Positions 1 through 5,975 are shown, counted from the first letter of the stretch. The stretch: DNA of 8,036 nt from an uncultured Eubacteriales bacterium (GCA_900321645.1 ONWZ01000034.1:1-8036), one strand, 5' to 3'. Notes: a model not told the origin generated them from the letters alone. Program-made: numbers and translations.

Positions 1-336
1 AATCTAAATGATTTTAAATTATTTGTTAAAAATAATCCCACATTTGCTAACTATATTAAAGATGGTCGTATGACTTGGCAAAAGTTTTATGAATTATATG
101 ATATGTATGGTGAAGATTCTTCAGTTTGGGATGAATATAAAGAAATAACTACTAAGAAGAGTACAACATTAAATGATATCGTTAATCTAGCTAAAAATAT
201 TGATCTTGATAAATTTCAAGATGGCATTAATTCACTAAGTAAAGCGGTCGGTCTATTTAGCGATCTCTTTGCCAGTAAAGATGTAACTAATGATACTTAT
301 AAACCTAGAGCTATTTACCGAAGGTTTGATGATTAA
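1..336 (+). CDS. ylbD: YlbD-family protein (5'-truncated by the window edge)
   Basis: The reading frame is open from base 1 and runs to TAA at 334-336, so the ATG at 70 is internal and the true start lies before the window. The visible 111 residues match my recollection of the Bacillus YlbD (PF14071, 'putative coat protein') pattern. That pattern has an upstream segment (FVKNNPTFANYIKDGR) leading into TWQKFYELYDMYGED and W-D-E-Y, a middle helix around NIDLDKFQDGINSLSKAVGL, and a C-terminal basic/aromatic tail ending RRFDD. YlbD is labelled a spore coat protein in Bacillus, but the family also occurs in non-sporulating Bacilli, so its role here is unknown. No signal peptide or membrane segment is visible in this part. 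It overlaps the next gene by one base (TAATG), which suggests translational coupling. The order ylbD-ylbE-ylbF strongly supports the call. Confidence 0.82.
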   Translation, partial: NLNDFKLFVKNNPTFANYIKDGRMTWQKFYELYDMYGEDSSVWDEYKEITTKKSTTLNDIVNLAKNIDLDKFQDGINSLSKAVGLFSDLFASKDVTNDTYKPRAIYRRFDD

Positions 337-557
337 TGAAATTAGATACCATCATGAAAATTAATAGTAATCCTTTAGAAAAACAATTTTTAAGAGAACA
401 CTCTTATTGGTATAAATATCTAAATCGTAGTGATATATTCTACCAAGATTTTATTAAAGATATGAAAGAAAAATATAAATTGACAACGGCTGACAAACTA
501 AATAAATTGTCAAATGATATGACGATGCTAAGGACATTTCTTGAAGTCTTAAAATAA
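336..557 (+). CDS. ylbE: YlbE-like small protein, 73 aa
   Basis: This small protein shows the signature of the YlbE-like family (PF14003). An N-terminal helix leads to LREHSYWYKYLNR (about residues 19-31), followed by an amphipathic stretch KEKYKLTTADKLNKLSNDMTM and a hydrophobic end (RTFLEVLK). Family length is about 75-80 residues, so it is full length. The biochemical function is unknown. The ATG shares its A with the last base of the upstream TAA, and an AAGG at 321-324 is a weak ribosome binding site, so translation probably depends on ribosomes finishing ylbD. An internal Met at residue 7 is possible, but the first Met fits the usual distance to the WY motif better. The call rests on motif memory and on the neighbours. 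Confidence 0.8.
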   Translation: MKLDTIMKINSNPLEKQFLREHSYWYKYLNRSDIFYQDFIKDMKEKYKLTTADKLNKLSNDMTMLRTFLEVLK

Positions 558-569
558 TTATGTTATGAT
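541..569 (+). promoter_or_regulatory. Possible internal promoter in front of ylbF
   Basis: TTGAAG (541-546), a 17-base spacer and TATGAT (564-569) preceded by TGT (561-563) form an extended -10 promoter overlapping the ylbE stop codon. The predicted start near 576 falls on the first base of the ylbF ribosome binding site, giving a leader of about 10 bases. It would let ylbF-pgeF-rsmD be transcribed without ylbDE. In such AT-rich DNA, promoter-like matches arise by chance, so this is moderate evidence. Confidence 0.42.
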
Positions 570-585
570 ATTTTTAGGTGAAATT

Positions 586-882
586 ATGAGTGAAATAACG
601 ATTGCAACTTATGATTTTTTAGATGCTCTAGATAAATCTGACATAATCAAAAATCTGACTAAATATAAAAATAAATTATTAAAAAATAAATTTTTACTAA
701 AGGAAATCAAAGAAACCCAAGAAATAAAAGATAATAAAATAATAATAACTAAGCGAAAAGAAATCTATAATAATCCCGATTATCAAAAGTATATGGAGTA
801 TTATAATGAACTATCGCTGATAATTATGAAAATAAATAAACAATATATGAAGTATACGAAGGAGCATACTTGCCATGAGTAA
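586..882 (+). CDS. ylbF: YlbF-family regulator (RNase Y accessory / YlbF-YmcA family), 98 aa
   Basis: This is an almost wholly helical, charged 98-residue protein of the YlbF/YmcA (DUF964, PF06133) type. A first helix (ATYDFLDALDKSDIIKNLTKYK) is followed by a Lys-rich helix and then a C-terminal helix from NNPDYQKYMEYYNELSLIIMKINKQYMKY. In B. subtilis, YlbF forms the Y-complex with YmcA and YaaT, which steers RNase Y mRNA cleavage and affects competence, biofilm and sporulation. I chose the ATG at 586, not 565, because AGGTGA at 576-581 is well placed only for 586. The 565 start would add MIFLGEI with no ribosome binding site. The protein carries one Cys, three residues from its end (THTCHE region). 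It overlaps the next gene by 8 bases. Sequence similarity is diffuse; the family call leans on synteny with ylbD, ylbE and rsmD. Confidence 0.72.
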   Translation: MSEITIATYDFLDALDKSDIIKNLTKYKNKLLKNKFLLKEIKETQEIKDNKIIITKRKEIYNNPDYQKYMEYYNELSLIIMKINKQYMKYTKEHTCHE

Positions 883-1531
883 TGAATACTATTTTGATAT
901 CGCTGATTCTTTATTTAATATATTTAGTTCCGATAATTTAACTAATATCGTCACTAAATATCAAATCAATAAATATTATGAATTAAATCAAATTCATTCG
1001 ACAATTGTTAACATAGTTAATGATCATTATCAAAATAAACTTGATGGCGATGCGATGATAACTAATTTAAAGAATGTGGCTTTAATTATTAAAACTGCCG
1101 ATTGTATCCCAATCATTTTATATGACTCGAAAAAGCAAGTTTTAGCAGTTGTTCATTCTGGATGGAAAGGCACTTTAAATAGTATCGTCAAAGAAGCGAT
1201 TAAAAAAATGATAGCAATATATCAAGCAGACGTTAAAGATATTAAAGCTTATCTATATCCTTCAATTAGAAAATGTCATTTTGAAGTAGATGAAGATGTC
1301 TATAGAGAGTTTAAAGATAAAATAAAAGACATAGCGACATATACATCAAAAAAGAACGATAAATACTATATTGATTTACAAAATATCGTTGTTAATGATT
1401 TACAAAATAGTGGCATAACTAATATTAAAGACACTAATATATGTACATATTGTCATCATGATAAATTTCATTCATACAGGTATAATCATACCAATCAAAG
1501 AAATTATTTAATAGCCATGATAAAGGAGTAA
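875..1531 (+). CDS. pgeF: YfiH/PgeF/LACC1-family multicopper-oxidase-like protein (purine nucleoside phosphorylase, peptidoglycan editing factor)
   Basis: The 218 residues show the full Cu-oxidase_4 (PF02578) pattern. They include QIHST with His41, LDGDAMITN (56-64), TADCIP with Cys77, and VHSGWKGT with His94. Later come PSIRKCHFEVDEDV, YIDLQNIVVNDL, and the end motif CTYC...FHSYRY...NQRNYLIAMI. His41, Cys77 and His94 correspond to the metal-binding triad of the family. Members phosphorolyse adenosine, inosine, guanosine and methylthioadenosine. The E. coli homologue removes wrongly inserted L-Ser from a peptidoglycan precursor, so the substrate here cannot be fixed from sequence. It is shorter than the usual 240-270 residues, mainly at the N-terminus. 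The usual IGP before the S-I-x-x-C motif reads LYP here. AAGGAG at 859-864 is its ribosome binding site inside ylbF. It stands where B. subtilis has ylbG. Confidence 0.9.
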   Translation: MSNEYYFDIADSLFNIFSSDNLTNIVTKYQINKYYELNQIHSTIVNIVNDHYQNKLDGDAMITNLKNVALIIKTADCIPIILYDSKKQVLAVVHSGWKGTLNSIVKEAIKKMIAIYQADVKDIKAYLYPSIRKCHFEVDEDVYREFKDKIKDIATYTSKKNDKYYIDLQNIVVNDLQNSGITNIKDTNICTYCHHDKFHSYRYNHTNQRNYLIAMIKE

Positions 1532-1533
1532 TA

Positions 1534-2082
1534 ATGAAAGTAATAAGCGGAACCTTAAAAGGAAGAAAAATTGAAGGTTATGATATTGAAGGTACTAGAC
1601 CTACCATGGATCGTGTCAAAGAAAGCCTTTTTGCCATGATTCAAGATAATATTAAAGATAGCATTGTCTTAGACTTATTTGCTGGTTCTGGTGGGTTAGG
1701 TATTGAAGCCATCTCTAATGGAGCAAATATGTGTTATTTTATCGATCATAACAAAGAAGTTATCAAAGTATTAAATAACAATATTAATAATTTAAATATT
1801 AAAGATAAATCAAAAGTAATCTTATCAGACTGGAAAAAATTCTTAAACGATAGTGCTATTAACAATTTAAAATTTGATCTTATCTTCGTAGACCCTCCAT
1901 ATGATTATGATGTCTATGAAAAAATTTTAGAGAAAGTATCAACCTTAAATCTATTAAAACAAAATGGTTTAATTATCTTAGAGCATGCCAATTTAAAACT
2001 AAATGATAAATATAATAATCTTATTTTATATAAATCAAAAAAATATGGTGCAAAATCTGTCAATATTTATAAATTAAGTTGA
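1534..2082 (+). CDS. rsmD: 16S rRNA (guanine(966)-N2)-methyltransferase RsmD
   Basis: This 182-residue class I SAM-dependent methyltransferase modifies G966 of 16S rRNA during 30S assembly. The N-terminus carries the RsmD pattern: VISGTLKGRKI, then GTRPTMDRVKESLF (20-33). Motif I, VLDLFAGSGGLGIEA (45-59), binds SAM, and the catalytic DPPY motif is at 120-123 (FDLIFVDPPYDYDVY). Length is typical. AAAGGAG at 1522-1528 lies within the last codons of pgeF and is spaced 5 bases from the ATG, so the two are coupled. In Bacillus this gene is ylbH and sits in the same cluster; coaD (ylbI), which usually follows, is absent here. The TGA stop (2080-2082) lies in the 3' arm of the terminator hairpin and also inside the -35 element of the next promoter. 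Confidence 0.96.
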   Translation: MKVISGTLKGRKIEGYDIEGTRPTMDRVKESLFAMIQDNIKDSIVLDLFAGSGGLGIEAISNGANMCYFIDHNKEVIKVLNNNINNLNIKDKSKVILSDWKKFLNDSAINNLKFDLIFVDPPYDYDVYEKILEKVSTLNLLKQNGLIILEHANLKLNDKYNNLILYKSKKYGAKSVNIYKLS

Positions 2083-2093
2083 CAGTTTTTTTT
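2057..2093 (+). terminator. Intrinsic terminator of the ylbD-rsmD operon, overlapping the rsmD 3' end
   Basis: CTGTCAA (2057-2063) pairs with TTGACAG (2079-2085) around a 15-base AT-rich loop, followed by eight T (2086-2093). The 5' arm is inside rsmD and the 3' arm contains its TGA stop. The stem is only 7 bp with a long loop, so strength may be moderate. Confidence 0.72.
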
Positions 2094-2107
2094 AAATATG
2101 CTATATT
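2079..2107 (+). promoter_or_regulatory. Near-consensus sigma-A promoter for the prepilin gene
   Basis: TTGACA (2079-2084), exactly 17 bases, then TATATT (2102-2107) preceded by TGC (2099-2101) as an extended -10. The -35 box is the 3' arm of the rsmD terminator. The predicted start is near 2114, about 18 bases before the ATG, and is followed by a very strong ribosome binding site (AGGAGG, 2120-2125). This should be the strongest promoter in the window. Confidence 0.8.
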
Positions 2108-2131
2108 TTAATTAAATAGAGGAGGAGTAAA

Positions 2132-2551
2132 ATGAAAAAATTAAATAGAAAAGGATTTACATTAGTAGAATTATTAGCAGTTATCGTTATCTTGGCAATT
2201 GTCGTAGGTATCGCATTAACGACTGTATTACCAACATTAAAGAAATCTCGTCAAAATGCCTTTGATTTAACAGCTAATACAGCTGCAGATTATTTTGAAA
2301 AACAATACTCATTATATTTGATTGGCGAAAACACTTATGAATTTACTACTGATAATTTGACGAAAACTAATAATATGACAGATAATGATTATCAAGCTGC
2401 TGGTTTAAAAGCAGATAATTATCAGTCAGGAACAGGAACATGGGAAATTAATGAAGAAACAGCAAGGGCATGTGTTATATTATACCCAAGTACTGATGGC
2501 CAATACTATGATGCTACAGGGCCAGCTAAATCAGATGGATGTGGTGATTAA
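2132..2551 (+). CDS. Type IV pilin-like / pseudopilin prepilin (class III signal peptide)
   Basis: The 139-residue product begins with a basic leader MKKLNRKG, followed by FTLVELLAVIVILAIVVGIAL, the classical prepilin N-terminus. Prepilin peptidase would cut between Gly8 and Phe9 and methylate Phe9; Glu13 is the conserved Glu5 of the mature pilin. The hydrophobic helix (about 9-31) is both membrane anchor and assembly stalk. The remaining ~100 residues form an acidic, Thr/Asn/Tyr-rich surface domain with two Cys (114 and 137) able to form a disulfide. It could be a ComGC-like competence pseudopilin or a pilus subunit; the globular part does not let me decide. No assembly ATPase, membrane platform protein or peptidase lies nearby. 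It is monocistronic, with its own strong promoter, AGGAGG ribosome binding site 6 bases from the ATG and terminator, which points to high expression. Confidence 0.88.
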   Translation: MKKLNRKGFTLVELLAVIVILAIVVGIALTTVLPTLKKSRQNAFDLTANTAADYFEKQYSLYLIGENTYEFTTDNLTKTNNMTDNDYQAAGLKADNYQSGTGTWEINEETARACVILYPSTDGQYYDATGPAKSDGCGD

Positions 2552-2572
2552 AGACTAGCAATAGTCTTTTTT
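2550..2572 (+). terminator. Intrinsic terminator of the prepilin gene
   Basis: AAAGACTA (2550-2557) and TAGTCTTT (2562-2569) form a perfect 8-bp stem with a GCAA tetraloop (GNRA type), running into a T tract to 2572. The stem starts within the TAA stop (2549-2551), so termination begins at the end of the coding region. Confidence 0.88.
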
Positions 2573-2575
2573 ATT

Positions 2576-2584
2576 TGGTATAAT
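2576..2584 (+). promoter_or_regulatory. Extended -10 promoter for nfo
   Basis: TGGTATAAT gives a consensus -10 (2579-2584) with the TGn extension. The position for a -35 box, 17 bases upstream (TAGCAA, 2556-2561), is poor and lies in the loop of the preceding terminator. The predicted start near 2591 coincides with the first base of the ribosome binding site GGTGAT (2591-2596), so the leader would be about 9 bases. Confidence 0.65.
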
Positions 2585-2599
2585 TTAATTGGTGATATT

Positions 2600-3505
2600 A
2601 TGAATAATGATTTAATAATTGGCTCTCATGTTGGTTTTTCTTCTAAAAATCAATTAGTGGGTAGTGTCGAGGAAGCCTTATCCTATGGCGCTAATACCTT
2701 TATGTTTTATACTGGAGCTCCTCAAAACACCTTAAGAAATCCTATTAGAAAAGAATATACTGATGAAGCATACAAACTAATGAAAGAACACAATATTGAC
2801 TTGTCTAATGTAGTAATTCATGCTCCATATATTGTTAATTTAGGTAATTTAGAGAACTTTGATTTTTCCGTTAATTTCTTAAAGGGAGAATTAGAACGTG
2901 CTAATACATTAGGTATAAAGAATGTTGTTTTACATCCTGGTGCTAGTGTTTCATATGATAGAGATACTTCCATTAAAAGTATTATTGATGGCTTGAACAT
3001 AATCCTAGATAATAATTTAGATGTAACTATATGCTTAGAAACAATGGCTGGTAAAGGTACTGAAATTGGTAAAAATATTAGTGAATTAAAAACAATTATT
3101 GCTGGCGTTAAATTTAAAAATAAAATAGGGGTATGCCTTGATACTTGTCACTTAAATGATAGTGGTATAGATTTAACTAAATTTGATGAATACTTAGCTG
3201 AATTTGATAAAGAAATAGGAATTAACTATATTAAAGTAATTCATATTAACGATTCTAAAAATGAAATTAATTCTCATAAAGATAGACATGAAAATATTGG
3301 CTTAGGAACCATTGGTTTTGATACCTTAATTAAAATTATTTATGATGAGAGATTCAAGGATATTCCTAAGATATTAGAAACTCCATATGTAACAGAAAAT
3401 GATGAATCTAAAGAAAAAATCTATCCCCCATATAAATATGAAATAGCTATGATTAGAAATAAACAATTTGATAAAAATTTATTAGACAAGATAAGAAATA
3501 ATTAA
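2600..3505 (+). CDS. nfo: Endonuclease IV (deoxyribonuclease IV, AP endonuclease)
   Basis: Endonuclease IV cuts 5' to abasic sites in base-excision repair, using a trinuclear zinc centre in a TIM barrel. All nine expected metal ligands are in register: His74 (HAPY), His112 (LHPGA), Glu147 (LETMAGKG), Asp181 and His184 (LDTCHLNDSG), His215 (HINDSK), Asp228 and His230 (DRH), and Glu260 (LETP). The N-terminal IGSHVGFS and the ENIGLGTIGF block are also typical. At 301 residues it is full length. The ATG at 2600 follows GGTGAT at 2591-2596. It appears as a single-gene unit, closed by a hairpin that overlaps its last codons and by the converging DUF2624-like gene; in B. subtilis nfo (yqfS) likewise neighbours yqfT, but in the same direction. 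Confidence 0.97.
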   Translation: MNNDLIIGSHVGFSSKNQLVGSVEEALSYGANTFMFYTGAPQNTLRNPIRKEYTDEAYKLMKEHNIDLSNVVIHAPYIVNLGNLENFDFSVNFLKGELERANTLGIKNVVLHPGASVSYDRDTSIKSIIDGLNIILDNNLDVTICLETMAGKGTEIGKNISELKTIIAGVKFKNKIGVCLDTCHLNDSGIDLTKFDEYLAEFDKEIGINYIKVIHINDSKNEINSHKDRHENIGLGTIGFDTLIKIIYDERFKDIPKILETPYVTENDESKEKIYPPYKYEIAMIRNKQFDKNLLDKIRNN

Positions 3506-3520
3506 CTTATCTTGTTTTTA
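3486..3520. terminator. Bidirectional intrinsic terminator between nfo and the converging gene
   Basis: ACAAGATAAG (3486-3495) and CTTATCTTGT (3506-3515) form a perfect 10-bp inverted repeat with a 10-base loop holding both stop codons. On the plus strand it runs into a T tract (3515-3519). On the minus strand the same hairpin is followed by a poorer T-rich stretch, so it should work best for nfo. The arms encode the C-termini of both proteins (DKIRNN in Nfo, KNKIS in the other). Confidence 0.8.
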
Positions 3521-3753
3521 TATTTATTATATAATTCTAATAATTTATCATATACTTCATCACTCAAATCATCTTTTATTTCATCGATCACATCTAATGT
3601 ATCATTAAGTATCCTTTCTGGATATTTTTTTATATAGGCATAGATTAAATCTAATTCATTATCTTTAATACTTATATCTTGTTTACTCGCATACTTAACA
3701 ATATCATCTTTGGTTAATCTTTCCATATATTTTAAAATTATTAATTTGTTCAT
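3502..3753 (-). CDS. YqfT/DUF2624-like small protein, 83 aa
   Basis: This small, charged, probably all-helical protein has no Cys, signal peptide or membrane segment. From the start chosen it reads MNKLIILKYMERLTKDDIVK and continues through YASKQDISIKDNELDLIYAYIKKYPERIL. This resembles the DUF2624 layout (PF11116; B. subtilis YqfT): N-terminal helix, 'T..ELlkYAkqy.i.It', then a second helical pair. Because yqfT follows nfo (yqfS) in Bacillus, the neighbour supports the call; function is unknown. The frame stays open to a TTG at 3780, and Met codons lie at 3753 and 3726. I chose 3753 because it best fits the family N-terminus, but none of the three has a clear ribosome binding site. Its stop codon shares three bases with that of nfo on the opposite strand. 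Confidence 0.6.
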   Translation of the reverse strand: MNKLIILKYMERLTKDDIVKYASKQDISIKDNELDLIYAYIKKYPERILNDTLDVIDEIKDDLSDEVYDKLLELYNKYKNKIS

Positions 3754-3763
3754 AATGTATATT

Positions 3764-3792
3764 ATGATAATTATTTTCAAATATGCTATAAT
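3764..3792 (+). promoter_or_regulatory. Extended -10 promoter for the PBP gene
   Basis: TGCTATAAT (TGC 3784-3786, TATAAT 3787-3792) is a consensus extended -10. ATGATA at 3764-3769 is a partial -35 at 17-base spacing. Predicted start is near 3799, about 18 bases before the ATG, with the ribosome binding site AAAGGA at 3804-3809. The divergent small gene starts just upstream, so its own promoter must overlap this one. Confidence 0.7.
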
Positions 3793-3816
3793 AATAATGA
3801 TAGAAAGGATGAGATT

Positions 3817-5937
3817 ATGAGTCTAATTAAACATAAATATATTAATCCCAAAGCAAAATATAAATTGCCTAAAAGTAAGTCTCATTCTGTAAATAAACCA
3901 ATTAATAAAAAAGTAAAATCGCAAAATAAGGATTTAGATATTATTATTTCTAAAAGATATCTTTTAATCTCGACGATAACTATTATTTTATTTGTTGTCA
4001 TTATCGGAAGATTATTTCAATTACAAGTTTTGGATACTGATCAATATAAAGAAAGATTAGTTATTTCAACTGAAAAAACAATCGAAGGAAATAGTGCTCC
4101 TAGAGGAAGAATTTATGACCGTAATTATAAATTGCTTGTCGATAATGAAGCAAAGAAGACTATTTATTATAAAAAAGAAAGTGGTGTAACTCCTCAAAAA
4201 GAAATAGAATTAGCATATACTATCGGAGAACTAATCGATGTTGATTATTCTAAATTAAGTGAATATCGCTTAAAAGCTTTCTATTATATAAATAACAAAG
4301 AATTATGTAAAAAGAAAATCACTAATAAAGAATGGAATTTATATAAAATAAGAAAACTAAATGATATCGATATCGAGAATCTTATTCACGAAAGAATTAC
4401 CGAAGAAGAATTGGCTAAATATAATGAAAAAGATTTGGAAGCAGCTTACCTTTATTATCTTATGAATCGTGGTTATTCCTATACTGAAAAGATTATTAAA
4501 AATCAGGATGTAACTGAAAAAGAATACGCTATGATTAGTGAGAATATTTCATCATTACATGGTTTTAATACAAAATTAGATTGGGAAAGAATATACTTAT
4601 ATGGTGATACTTTTAAATCTATTTTAGGAACTGTTTCATCTAATACCCAAGGTATCCCCAAAGAATTGGTCGAAGACTATCTAAAAAAAGGCTATAGTTT
4701 AGATGACAGGGTCGGAACTAGTTATTTAGAATATCAGTATGAAGACTATTTAAAAGGAACAAAACCAGTCTATAAAATCGTTAATAATAATTATGAACTC
4801 TTACATCAAGGTAAAAGAGGTAATGATATTGTTTTAACTATCGATATCGATTTACAAAAGTATTTAGAAAGTGTCTTATCGGAAGAAGTAAAGAATGCCA
4901 AAGGAGAACCTAATACCAAATACTATAATCGTTCCTTTGCTGTCATTGCTAATCCTAATACCGGTGAAATCTTAGCCATGTCTGGTAAACAAATCAAAAA
5001 TGGTAAAATCATCGATTATACGCCTGGTATTGTTACTTTGCCAGTAACACCTGGTTCAATTGTCAAAGGAGCTTCAATGATGGTTGGCTATAAATATGGA
5101 GCAATCGATATTGGCAGTGTCCAAAGAGATGAATGCATAAAAATTAAAAATACTCCTCAAAAATGTTCATGGAGAACCATGGGTGATATCAATGATTTAT
5201 ATGCCTTAAGATACTCTTCAAATGTTTATCAGTATAAAACAGCCATAAAAGTAGCTAAAGGCAATTATCGCTATGATGAACCATTAAAAATTGATACTTC
5301 TGCTTTTGAAAAATATCGTGATATGTATGCTTCATTTGGCCTAGGTGTTAAAACGGGTATTGATCTCCCTGTTGAATCTTTAGGCTATTCAGGTACATCC
5401 AAATTACCGGGTCATTTATTAGACTTTTCAATCGGTCAATATGATACTTATACCCCAATTCAATTATCACAATATATTAGTACTTTAGCGAATGGTGGTA
5501 CTAAATATAAACCATATCTTTTAAAAGAAGTTTATGTTCCACCAGTTAACGAAAAAGACGTTCTAGGTGAATTAATCTATGCTACTGAAAAAGAAAAAAT
5601 GGGTGAAGTCGATATTGATAAAAAATATATTGAAAGAGTAAGATTAGGCTTCCATCAAGTAATCACCGATGGTATTGGTGGAGGTTTTATGGGGGATTAT
5701 TACAATACAGCTGGTAAAACTGGTACTAGTCAAAGCTTTATCGATACCAATAATGATGGTAAAGTTGACACTGAAACTATTTCTACATCTTTTATTGGTT
5801 ATGCTCCATATGATAACCCTAAAATGAGTATTGTCGTCGTATCACCCGATATTAGTCTTCCTAATTCAGGATACCAAAGTGCTATAACTAAAAGAATATC
5901 CGCTAGATTAGTTAACAAATATTTTAGTTTATATTAA
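3817..5937 (+). CDS. Class B penicillin-binding protein (D,D-transpeptidase, PBP2/PbpA-like)
   Basis: This 706-residue monofunctional transpeptidase cross-links peptidoglycan. A basic cytoplasmic tail of about 48 residues precedes one membrane anchor (about 49-71). Next comes the class B signature APRGRIYDRNYKLLVDN (94-110), then the long dimerisation/pedestal region. The catalytic motifs are all present: SIVK at 414-417 (nucleophile Ser414), SSN at 467-469, and KTGT at 634-637. No PASTA repeats follow; it ends soon after the transpeptidase domain. Length is close to B. subtilis PbpA and PBP2B. The cluster with a probable mreC and the nfo/yqfT neighbourhood favour the elongation enzyme (PbpA/MrdA type) over the septal one, but motifs alone do not decide. 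An EF-hand-like stretch DTNNDGKVDTE (643-653) lies just after the KTG motif. AAAGGA at 3804-3809 supports the start. Confidence 0.93.
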   Translation: MSLIKHKYINPKAKYKLPKSKSHSVNKPINKKVKSQNKDLDIIISKRYLLISTITIILFVVIIGRLFQLQVLDTDQYKERLVISTEKTIEGNSAPRGRIYDRNYKLLVDNEAKKTIYYKKESGVTPQKEIELAYTIGELIDVDYSKLSEYRLKAFYYINNKELCKKKITNKEWNLYKIRKLNDIDIENLIHERITEEELAKYNEKDLEAAYLYYLMNRGYSYTEKIIKNQDVTEKEYAMISENISSLHGFNTKLDWERIYLYGDTFKSILGTVSSNTQGIPKELVEDYLKKGYSLDDRVGTSYLEYQYEDYLKGTKPVYKIVNNNYELLHQGKRGNDIVLTIDIDLQKYLESVLSEEVKNAKGEPNTKYYNRSFAVIANPNTGEILAMSGKQIKNGKIIDYTPGIVTLPVTPGSIVKGASMMVGYKYGAIDIGSVQRDECIKIKNTPQKCSWRTMGDINDLYALRYSSNVYQYKTAIKVAKGNYRYDEPLKIDTSAFEKYRDMYASFGLGVKTGIDLPVESLGYSGTSKLPGHLLDFSIGQYDTYTPIQLSQYISTLANGGTKYKPYLLKEVYVPPVNEKDVLGELIYATEKEKMGEVDIDKKYIERVRLGFHQVITDGIGGGFMGDYYNTAGKTGTSQSFIDTNNDGKVDTETISTSFIGYAPYDNPKMSIVVVSPDISLPNSGYQSAITKRISARLVNKYFSLY

Positions 5938-5945
5938 GAAAATAG

Positions 5946-5975
5946 TTGTACTAACTAAAAAAAGTATGTTATAAT
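5946..5975 (+). promoter_or_regulatory. Extended -10 promoter for rpmG-efp
   Basis: TGTTATAAT (TGT 5967-5969, TATAAT 5970-5975) is a consensus extended -10. TTGTAC (5946-5951, 18-base spacing) is the best available but weak -35. The predicted start is near 5982, giving a leader of about 23 bases with a perfect AAGGAGGTG ribosome binding site (5992-6000). No T-tract terminator separates it from the PBP gene, so read-through into rpmG is possible. Confidence 0.7.

Noticed and set aside
565..585. Upstream ATG at 565 as the ylbF start
   Set aside because: It has no ribosome binding site, lies within the predicted -10 box, and the ATG at 586 has AGGTGA at the right distance.
2080..2082. TGA read as Trp (code 4, as in mycoplasmas)
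   Set aside because: The TGA ends rsmD at the family's normal length and sits in a terminator, and Trp is encoded by TGG throughout; the standard bacterial code fits.
2818..3000. Minus-strand open frame of 60 codons inside nfo
   Set aside because: It lies wholly antisense to the conserved metal-binding core of nfo, has no ribosome binding site and no recognisable domain; a shadow frame.
4363..4374. Perfect palindromes GATATCGATATC (4363-4374) and ATCGATATCGAT (4840-4851)
   Set aside because: Both encode Ile-Asp runs (GAT/ATC codons alternate) in the PBP; palindromy is a by-product of the codons, with no operator context.
5922..5960. Inverted repeat TTTTAGTT / AACTAAAA after the PBP gene as a terminator
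   Set aside because: The arms are A/T-rich, the loop is 23 bases, and an A tract rather than a T tract follows on the plus strand; no terminator is claimed here.
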